Assembly (NCBI GenBank): GCA_014384505.1
Contig: JACNFT010000037.1
Location: 1 to 5,278 of the forward strand
DNA length: 5,278 nt
Reading direction: 5' to 3'
DNA from: Cryomorphaceae bacterium
Lineage (GTDB): Bacteria > Bacteroidota > Bacteroidia > Flavobacteriales > BACL11
The position numbers and the translations under genes are program-made. Position 1 is the first letter of the stretch; every line of letters begins with the position of its first letter. Shown in pieces: positions 1 to 5,226 of the stretch. Below the pieces are notes generated by a model. That model ran no database searches, was not told the origin of the DNA, and saw only the letters and a program-made list of their open reading frames with translations.

Positions 1-62
1 TGGATAGAGAATTTTTAGAAAGAATTGGTGAATTAAATCAGTTGAAAGTAAAGATTCAATAA
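1..62 (+). CDS. C-terminal end of an unidentified protein (partial)
   Basis: One plus-strand frame is open from the window edge to a TAA at 60-62, and the other two plus frames stop within the first 18 bases. The visible tail reads DREFLERIGELNQLKVKIQ, a charged, probably helical end with no motif I can assign. It is read as a gene end because a stop is followed 16 bases later by another plausible start on the same strand. The piece is only about 19 codons long and one antisense frame is also open, so the call is tentative and no function is proposed. Confidence 0.45.
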   Translation, partial: DREFLERIGELNQLKVKIQ

Positions 63-78
63 TTTTAAATAAATAATC

Positions 79-165
79 ATGAAAGATATACTTATTATAT
101 TATCAATAGGTTTATCTCTAGCTTCTTGCGGGAAAATTTTCCCTCAACCTACTAGTTATGAATAA
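79..165 (+). CDS. Putative 28-residue miniature lipoprotein
   Basis: This small ORF starts at ATG 79 and ends at TAA 163-165. The first 16 residues (M-K-D, then a run of I, L, S and G) form a short hydrophobic signal. They end in a lipobox-like L-A-S-C with the cysteine at residue 17, the pattern used by lipoprotein signal peptidase II. The mature peptide would be only CGKIFPQPTSYE, 12 residues carried on a lipid anchor. It lies 16 bases after the preceding plus-strand stop, so it could be the last gene of that operon, and it converges on the pseudouridine synthase gene. The upstream bases are A/T-rich with no Shine-Dalgarno, as is normal for Bacteroidota. Tiny lipoproteins such as entericidins exist in other bacteria, but I see no homology to them. 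It could instead be the decayed start of a longer lipoprotein or a chance ORF. Confidence 0.45.
   Translation: MKDILIILSIGLSLASCGKIFPQPTSYE
130..143. repeat. 14-base perfect palindrome GGGAAAATTTTCCC
   Basis: The sequence is its own reverse complement over all 14 bases. It lies inside the miniature lipoprotein ORF (codons for G-K-I-F-P), 50 bases beyond the end of the pseudouridine synthase gene on the opposite strand. It could fold as a short GGGAA/TTCCC stem with an AATT loop in either transcript, but no U-tract follows, so a terminator role is weak. A coincidence of coding is equally possible. Confidence 0.4.
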
Positions 166-192
166 GGTGGGTAGAAGTTTCTCCATAGTTGA

Positions 193-855
193 TTAGCGGC
201 AAGCATCCCAAACACTGTCTTTTGGCGCAGGTGCAACTATAGTTATGAGTTCCTTTTTTACTGGGTGCAAAAACTCTAGCTTTTGAGCTAATAAATGGAT
301 GCTTGCATCTTTGTTACTTCTTTTAGCGCCATACTTCAAATCGCCTTTAATAATGCAACCTATATGTGCTAACTGCACTCTTATTTGATGGTGTCTTCCG
401 GTCTTTGGTTTTATTTCCAGATGATAAAAGTTATCTAATTTTTTAAGCATTTTAAAGTCTAAAATAGCATGTTTTCCATCTGACTCCTTTGTAACATAGG
501 ATTTGTTCTGCTTTTGGTTTTTAAGTAAATAATTTTCAAGCGTTCCTGAAGTATTAGCTGGTGCATTGTCCACCACAGCCCAATAGGTTTTTTGTACTTT
601 TTTTTCACGGAATTGCTCATTCATTCTGGTTAGTGCCTTGCTTGTTCGGGCATATAATACTACGCCTGAAGTAGGGCGGTCCAACCTATGGATAGTACCT
701 AAGAAAACTTCTCCAGGTTTGTTGTATTTTTTTTTGATATATGCTTTTACAAAATCAGATAATGGTGCGTCTCCTGTTTTATCTCCTTGTACTATGTCTC
801 CCGATTTTTTGTTAATCGCGATTATGTGATTGTCCTCATATAATACTTCTAACAT
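193..855 (-). CDS. RluA-family RNA pseudouridine synthase
   Basis: This 220-residue protein is predicted to convert uridine to pseudouridine in rRNA or tRNA in the cytoplasm. The family's catalytic motif is clear at residues 56-64, HRLDRPTSG, with Asp59 as the expected nucleophile. The second conserved block is KPKTGRHHQIRVQLA at 149-163, followed by GDLKYGA at 171-177 and the closing strand region IHLLAQKLEFLHPV at 186-199. The protein begins directly with the catalytic domain (MLEVLYEDNHIIAINK) and has no N-terminal S4 RNA-binding domain. It is therefore the short RluA/TruC-like type rather than the longer RluC/RluD type. The target base cannot be told from sequence, so no gene symbol is given. 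Its ATG (853-855) shares one base with the panB stop codon in a TAATG overlap, which indicates translational coupling as the last gene of the minus-strand cluster. No convincing intrinsic terminator follows it. Confidence 0.95.
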   Translation of the reverse strand: MLEVLYEDNHIIAINKKSGDIVQGDKTGDAPLSDFVKAYIKKKYNKPGEVFLGTIHRLDRPTSGVVLYARTSKALTRMNEQFREKKVQKTYWAVVDNAPANTSGTLENYLLKNQKQNKSYVTKESDGKHAILDFKMLKKLDNFYHLEIKPKTGRHHQIRVQLAHIGCIIKGDLKYGAKRSNKDASIHLLAQKLEFLHPVKKELITIVAPAPKDSVWDACR

Positions 856-1673
856 TAGTATTGCTCCTTCTCGTTTGGAAAATCAGTTGATTTTACATCC
901 GAAACATAGTTTTTTACAGCTCCTGTAATCTCATCAAACAAACTAAGGTATCTTCTTAAAAACCTAGGGTTGAACTCCTGCGTCATACCTAACATGTCGT
1001 GTAGTACGAGTACTTGTCCATCAACTCCAGCTCCAGCTCCAATTCCAATAACAGGAATATTTATGCTTTCCGCTACTTTTTGAGCCAATTGGGCAGGTAC
1101 TTTTTCTAATACTAAAGCAAAGCATCCTGCGTCTTCTAATAGTTTAGCGTCAGCTAATAGTTTATTTGCTTCTTCCTCTTCTTTAGCTCTTACCGTATAA
1201 GTTCCGAATTTGTAGATGGATTGAGGGGTAAGCCCTAAGTGTCCCATTACAGGAATTCCTGCAGTTAGTATTCTCTCAACAGATTTTAAAATCTCACTTC
1301 CTCCTTCCAGCTTTACTGAATGCCCGCCACTTTCTTTCATAATCCTAATTGCTGATGAAAGGGCTTCAAATGAATTCCCTTGATAAGAGCCAAAAGGCAT
1401 GTCCACCACAACTAAAGCTCTGTTTACAGCACGCACCACTGATGCTGCATGATATATCATCTGATCAAGGGTAATGGGCAAAGTAGTTTCGTATCCTGCC
1501 ATAACATTAGATGCTGAATCCCCAACTAAGATGACATCAATTCCTGCTCCATCAATAATTTTGGCAAGGGTATAATCGTAAGCGGTAAGCATAGAGATTT
1601 TTTCTCCATTTTTCTTCATCTCACCAAGAGTATTAGTGGTTACTCTTTTGTAATCTTTTTTAGCTACTGACAT
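855..1673 (-). CDS. panB: 3-methyl-2-oxobutanoate hydroxymethyltransferase (ketopantoate hydroxymethyltransferase)
   Basis: PanB transfers a hydroxymethyl group from 5,10-methylenetetrahydrofolate to alpha-ketoisovalerate, giving ketopantoate. This is the first committed step to pantothenate and coenzyme A. The enzyme is a cytoplasmic TIM barrel needing Mg2+. The 272 residues are full length for the family. The expected metal and catalytic residues are present by comparison with E. coli PanB: Asp52 in VGDS, Asp91 in DMPFGSYQ, Glu123 in KLEGG and Glu190 in LVLE (the counterpart of E. coli Glu181). Other family blocks are GHLGLTPQS (144-152) and PVIGIGAGAGVDGQVLVLHD (207-226). The chosen start gives MSVAKKDYKR, usual for flavobacterial PanB, and the C-terminus FPNEKEQY is also typical. 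It begins 3 bases after the stop of the SPOR protein gene and overlaps the pseudouridine synthase start by one base. It has no Shine-Dalgarno, so ribosomes may arrive from the upstream gene. No other pantothenate gene is in the window. Confidence 0.98.
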   Translation of the reverse strand: MSVAKKDYKRVTTNTLGEMKKNGEKISMLTAYDYTLAKIIDGAGIDVILVGDSASNVMAGYETTLPITLDQMIYHAASVVRAVNRALVVVDMPFGSYQGNSFEALSSAIRIMKESGGHSVKLEGGSEILKSVERILTAGIPVMGHLGLTPQSIYKFGTYTVRAKEEEEANKLLADAKLLEDAGCFALVLEKVPAQLAQKVAESINIPVIGIGAGAGVDGQVLVLHDMLGMTQEFNPRFLRRYLSLFDEITGAVKNYVSDVKSTDFPNEKEQY

Positions 1674-1676
1674 TTT

Positions 1677-3998
1677 TTATTTTGTAAGGGTTACTACAAA
1701 TGCATTTGGGTATCCTAAAGCTGCAACTTTATTTTTGTGTACTGTTGCTTCTTGTGGGTTCTTAAACTCTCCTGAAAAGTAAACATAAGTTCCTTGTTCG
1801 GTTGTCTCATACCAATGATCATTGAATGCTTTTAGTGTAGAGCTCGCTTGCACTTGCATAAATACACCAAATTGTACAGCATATATTGTACTAGCTCCTT
1901 TAATCTCTTTTGGAGTAGGGTAAGTGTTAGTTTGTTTTGTTAGTTCAGAAGGTTTAACACCATTTACTTCAAAGTCTTTCAGTATAAATAATTCTTTTAA
2001 CTCAACATTGTTTGTTTCAAGATTGCTTGTTTTTATATTCAAAGCTTGTACTTCAGTGTTTAATTCTAATTGTTTCGCTTTTAATAATGAAAGTTGGTTA
2101 TGCAAGTCGTTAACAATATCATCATGTTTGTTTTTAATGTTTTCTAAAATAGTTATTTCTTGCTTTGCGTTTTTCAATTCATCAGTAAGTGTAGCTGCAT
2201 TTTTAGCACATTCCTTTACTAAAGCACCATTTTTGTTTGCTGATTTTAATTGTTGGTTATTTGTATTTAACTGAGATTCTAGCGCTTTTATTTCTGCAGA
2301 TTTATTAGTTACACTATTTGATAAACCATTTTTAGTTTTACTATGTGCTATTTTTTCAGCTGACAAATCATTAGTTAAACTTGCATTTATATTTGTAGTT
2401 GTGTTTATCTGAGTTTTTAAAGTATTTACTTCAGTAGTTAGTTTTTTAATTTTATTATTTGCATTATTTATATTATTTGTTAAACTAGTGCTTACTGATT
2501 TTTCAAGAGTAATTTGTTGTTTTAAAGCGTCTATATTTTCAGTTAACTGTTTGTTAGTCGAACTTACACTAGTACTTTTACTTTTTAAGTCCGTAATGGC
2601 AGATTGTAAGCTTACTATTTCTTTTTCTTGCTCAATAGTTACAGCTGCCAAGTCTACATTTTTAGTATTTAAACTATTTATTTTTAATATGGATTCTTCA
2701 TTTTCATTATTGAGTTTTGTAATTGCTTGATCTGCATTACTAGTACTATTTTTCAAGTTGTTTATTTCTTTTTCTTGCTCAATAGTTACCATTGCAAAGT
2801 CTGCATTTTTAGTATTTAAATCTGTTATTCTGTTATTAAGCTCTTGGTTCTTTGCTTCTAGATTAGCAATTGATGCATTACTATTGGTCTCACTGTTTTT
2901 AAAAGTCTTTATTTCATTTTCTTGCTCAATAGTTAAAGCTGCCAATTCTGTATTCTTTGTGTTTAATCTAGTAGTAATTTCGTTTAGCTTAGTGACTTCA
3001 GTTGATACTGCACTTTTTTCTTCATTCAAATTGATAATTAAAGTGGTTTTTTCAGTGATTATTTTCTCTAGCCCTTCAACTTTTAAGTTACTATTTTTTA
3101 AATCAGTAATACTTCTATTCAAACTTGCTATTTCTTTTTCTTGCTCAATTGATATAGCAGCTTGGTCATTATTCTTTTCTCTTAGTGATTCTAATTCTCC
3201 CTCTTGATTTTCTCTTACTTCTGTATTTAAGGAGTTTAGTTTTGCATTATTTGTCTCAAGTGTCGTAATTTTTCTGTTTAATTCTTCAATTGTAGTATTT
3301 GTATTGCTCGTATTTTCATCTACATAACTAGTTGTTGGAATCGTGTTTTCGCCTTTTGTGTCTATATGATAGTAAGCAACCCTTGCTTTCGTTTCAGGGC
3401 TAATAATTAAACCACATGAACCATTAGTATAGTCAGGAATAAAGAAGGTAGTCAAGTAATCACTATTTACATAGACATCATAAATATTATTTTCAGTCCT
3501 TATCTCTATAAAATTATGTTCATCAACTCCATTTATTGTTTTACTTTTTAGCCAGCCTTCATGCTTACTACTACCACTTAGTGTTTTGTAGGTATTACCC
3601 AAGAGTTGCTTTATTCGGTATTCTCCTTTTTTGTTTAATTCAAAAATTATTGCTCCTTTCCCGTCTTGTTGAGCTTTTAGTATAATCCCGATACTTGCTT
3701 TTTTATTGTTGCTTGGTCCTAACCTTACAGCAGTTTTAAGTATAAAGTTACTTACTGATGATTTGTTAGCAATAATTGCGTACTCACTTTCATTATTATT
3801 TCTACTTAACAAATAGTCACCTTTGTCTAGTATGAAATAATTATCAGTTGTAGTAACTATTTTAAAGTGTTCTCCTTCTTGGTTAAAATCTTCATGTATA
3901 AATTCTTTATTATAATTAGCTGAAGATATTTGTTGTGCGTTAAGATTACTACTTAAAAAAGTGATAAGTAAGAGTGTAGTTGAAATAAAATGTTTCAT
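1677..3998 (-). CDS. Secreted coiled-coil protein with C-terminal SPOR domain
   Basis: This is a 773-residue exported protein that I do not recognise as a named gene. Residues 1-21 form a Sec signal peptide (MKHF, hydrophobic core, cleavage expected after L-N-A before QQ). There is no lipobox, so it should be periplasmic. Residues about 33-212 look like a beta-sandwich of the LamG/concanavalin type (EDFNQEGEHF, ASIGIILKAQQDGKGAIIFEL, NNIYDVYVNSDYL), which may bind glycan; this fold call is inferred from pattern only. Residues about 233-672 are a long coiled coil rich in N, T, S, E, K and L, including a repeated IEQEKEI element. A linker (about 677-703) leads to a SPOR domain at about 704-772, with YAVQFGVFMQVQ at its start, YVYFSGEFKNPQEA in the middle and LGYPNAFVV at its end. 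SPOR domains bind septal peptidoglycan lacking stem peptides, so a role in division or wall remodelling is plausible. It is the promoter-proximal gene of a cluster with panB and the pseudouridine synthase. Confidence 0.9.
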   Translation of the reverse strand: MKHFISTTLLLITFLSSNLNAQQISSANYNKEFIHEDFNQEGEHFKIVTTTDNYFILDKGDYLLSRNNNESEYAIIANKSSVSNFILKTAVRLGPSNNKKASIGIILKAQQDGKGAIIFELNKKGEYRIKQLLGNTYKTLSGSSKHEGWLKSKTINGVDEHNFIEIRTENNIYDVYVNSDYLTTFFIPDYTNGSCGLIISPETKARVAYYHIDTKGENTIPTTSYVDENTSNTNTTIEELNRKITTLETNNAKLNSLNTEVRENQEGELESLREKNNDQAAISIEQEKEIASLNRSITDLKNSNLKVEGLEKIITEKTTLIINLNEEKSAVSTEVTKLNEITTRLNTKNTELAALTIEQENEIKTFKNSETNSNASIANLEAKNQELNNRITDLNTKNADFAMVTIEQEKEINNLKNSTSNADQAITKLNNENEESILKINSLNTKNVDLAAVTIEQEKEIVSLQSAITDLKSKSTSVSSTNKQLTENIDALKQQITLEKSVSTSLTNNINNANNKIKKLTTEVNTLKTQINTTTNINASLTNDLSAEKIAHSKTKNGLSNSVTNKSAEIKALESQLNTNNQQLKSANKNGALVKECAKNAATLTDELKNAKQEITILENIKNKHDDIVNDLHNQLSLLKAKQLELNTEVQALNIKTSNLETNNVELKELFILKDFEVNGVKPSELTKQTNTYPTPKEIKGASTIYAVQFGVFMQVQASSTLKAFNDHWYETTEQGTYVYFSGEFKNPQEATVHKNKVAALGYPNAFVVTLTK
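1683..1889 (-). other. SPOR domain coding segment
   Basis: This segment encodes residues about 704-772 of the coiled-coil protein. It shows the usual SPOR layout: a first strand Y-A-V-Q-F-G-V-F, a helix (ASSTLKAFNDHWY), a central strand pair ending Y-V-Y-F-S-G-E-F, a second helix with Q-E-A and K-V-A-A, and a last strand G-Y-P-N-A-F-V-V. The length of about 70 residues is standard. No individual glycan-contact residue can be confirmed by eye. Confidence 0.85.
2616..3185 (-). repeat. Internal coding repeats of the coiled coil (four copies of a 19-residue core)
   Basis: A 19-codon core running from L-N-T-K-N to I-E-Q-E-K/N-E-I occurs at residues 345-363, 394-412 and 443-461, with a diverged copy starting L-R-E-K-N at 272-290. 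On the DNA the cores lie at 2910-2966, 2763-2819, 2616-2672 and 3129-3185. The three close copies are spaced exactly 147 bases (49 residues, seven heptads). The distant copy is 219 bases (73 residues) away. By my alignment the two lowest-coordinate copies match at 52 of 57 bases, counted from 2617-2673 against 2764-2820, and include an identical 26-base run. This implies tandem duplication inside the gene. Confidence 0.85.
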
Positions 3999-4021
3999 TG
4001 TTTATTTTTTTCTAATTGTGG

Positions 4022-4029
4022 CAAATTTA
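4022..4029 (-). promoter_or_regulatory. Candidate -7 box for the SPOR-panB-pseudouridine synthase cluster
   Basis: Read on the minus strand this is TAAATTTG, an exact match to the Bacteroidota housekeeping -7 consensus TAnnTTTG. It sits 23 bases before the ATG at 3998, which would give a 5' leader of roughly 15-20 bases. No convincing -33 TTG/TTTG element stands at the usual distance, so the call rests on the -7 box and position alone. No other promoter was seen in the cluster, which has only a 3-base gap inside it. Confidence 0.5.
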
Positions 4030-4062
4030 CAAATTATGCGTTTATCATATCATTTAAAAGGA

Positions 4063-4070
4063 TAACTTTG
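4063..4070 (+). promoter_or_regulatory. Candidate -7 box (TAACTTTG) abutting the lipoprotein start
   Basis: TAACTTTG is an exact TAnnTTTG match lying only 5 bases before the ATG at 4076. In this promoter class transcription starts a few bases after the box, so the mRNA would begin at or next to the start codon and be leaderless or nearly so. The bases between box and ATG (CAAAC) contain no ribosome binding site, which fits. The -33 region is weak (TTTATC near 4041). The 77-base gap 3999-4075 holds this and the opposing box and nothing else I can identify. Confidence 0.55.
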
Positions 4071-4075
4071 CAAAC

Positions 4076-5083
4076 ATGAAAAAAATATATTTAATTTTAT
4101 CTGTTTTTGCTATTGTTTTTAGTGCTTGTGAAACAGATTTTGATGTGAATGCAGATTGGGAGGAGACAACAGTAGTGTTTGGTTTGCTAGATGCGGCTAA
4201 GGATATTCAATTTATTAAAATAAAAAAAGCTTTTTTAGGTGAAGCAGATGCCGAACTTATGGCTAGTTTTTCAGATTCAGTTAATTATATCCCTGAAGAC
4301 TTAGTGGTTGTATTATATAAGATTAATTTTAATGATACTATTGATTTTAGACTCCTTAAAGATACTCTCATCATTAAAGATTCATTGGATGTTATTGGTG
4401 ATCAAGGTATTTTCTCCATCGAAAATAATATTATTTACTATTTTGATTCCCCCGAAAACGATAATTTTTTATCAAGTAATAGAACTTATTCTTTAGTGAT
4501 ACAAAATATTAAAACTGGAAATATTGTAAGCTCAACAACTGAGATTATAAAAGGATTTAATTTCTCTGCAGGAATTCCTAGTTCTTCTAGTAATAGGTTG
4601 ACTTTTTATGTAGATGGGCTAGGTTATCGCTTTCCAAGGTTTGAGTGGTCATCAGTTAACTCTCCTAATGCTGAAATATTTCAATTTAATTTAAGATTTC
4701 ATTATAAAGAAAATGAAGTGGAGAAAGAATTATTATGGACTCAAACTTCTTTAGGAAGTGATGATCCGCCTTTAGTGATCTTGTCAGGAGAAGATTTCTT
4801 TCATCAATTCTTAGCTAATAACTTAGAAGCTTTAGATGATGATGAAGAAAGAGAATTTATGAATATTGATATAGAAATGACTCTTGGTACTCAGGACTTG
4901 AAAACATATATTGCAGTTAATGAGCCAATTACTGGAATTGTTCAAGAGCGTCCGCAATTCACAAATATTAATAATGGTATTGGTTTATTTTCGTCAAGGT
5001 ATACAAAAGTGTATCCTGGCTTGTCTTTAAATTCAGATTCTGAGAAATATATTATTGAAGAATTGGGTCTTAATTTCAAATAA
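4076..5083 (+). CDS. Outer-membrane-type lipoprotein, DUF4249-like
   Basis: This 335-residue protein has a lipoprotein signal: MKKIYLILSVFAIVFSAC, with lipobox F-S-A-C and the lipidated cysteine at residue 18. The residues after it (E-T-D-F-D) are acidic. In some Bacteroidota an acidic stretch here helps send lipoproteins to the cell surface, so surface display is possible. The body is rich in alternating hydrophobic strands (TTVVFGLLD, IQFIKIKKAFLG, RTYSLVIQNIKTG, FQFNLRFHY), suggesting a beta-sandwich. An acidic patch DDDEERE lies at 254-260. The C-terminal region has FTNINNGIGLFSSR at 295-308, a wording I associate with DUF4249-like Bacteroidota lipoproteins. That assignment is from memory and moderate. 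No enzymatic motif is visible and the function is unknown. The only reasonable start is the ATG that makes the signal peptide. It is divergent from the SPOR gene and ends 143 bases before dnaK. Confidence 0.88.
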   Translation: MKKIYLILSVFAIVFSACETDFDVNADWEETTVVFGLLDAAKDIQFIKIKKAFLGEADAELMASFSDSVNYIPEDLVVVLYKINFNDTIDFRLLKDTLIIKDSLDVIGDQGIFSIENNIIYYFDSPENDNFLSSNRTYSLVIQNIKTGNIVSSTTEIIKGFNFSAGIPSSSSNRLTFYVDGLGYRFPRFEWSSVNSPNAEIFQFNLRFHYKENEVEKELLWTQTSLGSDDPPLVILSGEDFFHQFLANNLEALDDDEEREFMNIDIEMTLGTQDLKTYIAVNEPITGIVQERPQFTNINNGIGLFSSRYTKVYPGLSLNSDSEKYIIEELGLNFK

Positions 5084-5084
5084 T

Positions 5085-5099
5085 CTGACGCTCTGTCAG
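5085..5099. promoter_or_regulatory. Inverted repeat CTGAC-N5-GTCAG
   Basis: A perfect 5+5 inverted repeat with loop GCTCT starts 2 bases after the lipoprotein stop codon. Its centre is about 97 bases before the predicted sigma-54 start of dnaK, a normal distance for an upstream activator site. It shares the TGAC/GTCA half-sites with the repeat at 5136-5151. It could also be a short hairpin at the end of the lipoprotein mRNA, but no U-tract follows directly. Confidence 0.45.
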
Positions 5100-5135
5100 T
5101 AAATCACTTTTAATTTTCTCTAGGGTTTTGTTTTT

Positions 5136-5151
5136 ATGTCAGTTTTGACGT
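5136..5151. promoter_or_regulatory. Inverted repeat ATGTCA-N4-TGACGT
   Basis: The half-sites ATGTCA and TGACGT flank GTTT and are inverted complements with one mismatch (five of six positions). The core GTCA-N4-TGAC is perfect. The centre lies about 45 bases before the predicted dnaK start site. The heptamer TGTCAGT occurs here (5137-5143) and at 5094-5100, 43 bases apart, close to four helical turns, so a protein could contact both on one DNA face. Both are candidates for an activator or repressor site; the factor is unknown. Confidence 0.45.
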
Positions 5152-5162
5152 GTAAATTGTTA

Positions 5163-5178
5163 TGGCATTGTAATTGCA
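5163..5178 (+). promoter_or_regulatory. Candidate sigma-54 (RpoN) promoter of dnaK
   Basis: TGGCATTGTAATTGCA matches the sigma-54 consensus TGGCACRNNNNTTGCW at 10 of the 12 specified positions. The invariant GG (5164-5165) and GC (5176-5177) are exactly 12 bases apart, as -24/-12 elements require. The start would be near 5189, giving a leader of about 38 bases before the dnaK ATG. No TAnnTTTG box, and no CIRCE element (TTAGCACTC-N9-GAGTGCTAA), is visible between the lipoprotein gene and dnaK. The match is by eye, and a chance occurrence in AT-rich DNA cannot be excluded. Confidence 0.55.
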
Positions 5179-5183
5179 ATTAC
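5170..5183. repeat. 14-base perfect palindrome GTAATTGCAATTAC over the -12 element
   Basis: The sequence equals its own reverse complement over all 14 bases. It covers the -12 half of the candidate sigma-54 promoter (TTGCA at 5174-5178). A dimeric repressor bound here would block polymerase, so it is a possible operator. The sigma-54 -12 element plus A/T context could also produce it by chance. Confidence 0.4.
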
Positions 5184-5226
5184 TATCACTCAGAAAACAA
5201 ATTATTTAAATTTAAAACATAATAAA

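Noticed and set aside
166..192. Bidirectional terminator between the tiny ORF and the pseudouridine synthase gene
   Set aside because: Only AGAAGTTTCT, a four-base-arm palindrome, is present, with no GC-rich stem and no T-run.
638..829. Plus-strand 63-codon open frame opposite the pseudouridine synthase
   Set aside because: It is antisense to the catalytic HRLD region of a clear gene and has no recognisable motif or start context.
2616..3185. CRISPR-like array suggested by regularly spaced similar segments
   Set aside because: The 147-base period keeps the reading frame, the segments are coding and diverged, and the spacing equals seven heptads. They are protein repeats.
1924..3207. Three plus-strand open frames (1924-2274, 2488-2730, 2758-3207) opposite the coiled-coil gene
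   Set aside because: They are antisense shadows. The coiled coil's codon use leaves few antisense stops, and the products are S/F/L-rich with repeated F-S-C-S-I-V text that mirrors the IEQEKEI repeats.
4308..4496. 62-codon plus-strand frame inside the lipoprotein gene
   Set aside because: It is an alternative frame of an intact gene, made of I/L runs from AT-rich sequence.
5085..5110. Intrinsic terminator after the lipoprotein gene
   Set aside because: The 5-base-pair stem is weak and is followed by TAAATCAC, not a U-tract. The shared half-sites with 5136-5151 fit a protein-binding site better.
5084..5226. CIRCE/HrcA operator or sigma-32 promoter before dnaK
   Set aside because: I looked for TTAGCACTC-N9-GAGTGCTAA and for a CTTGAA-type -35 with CCCCAT-type -10, and found neither.
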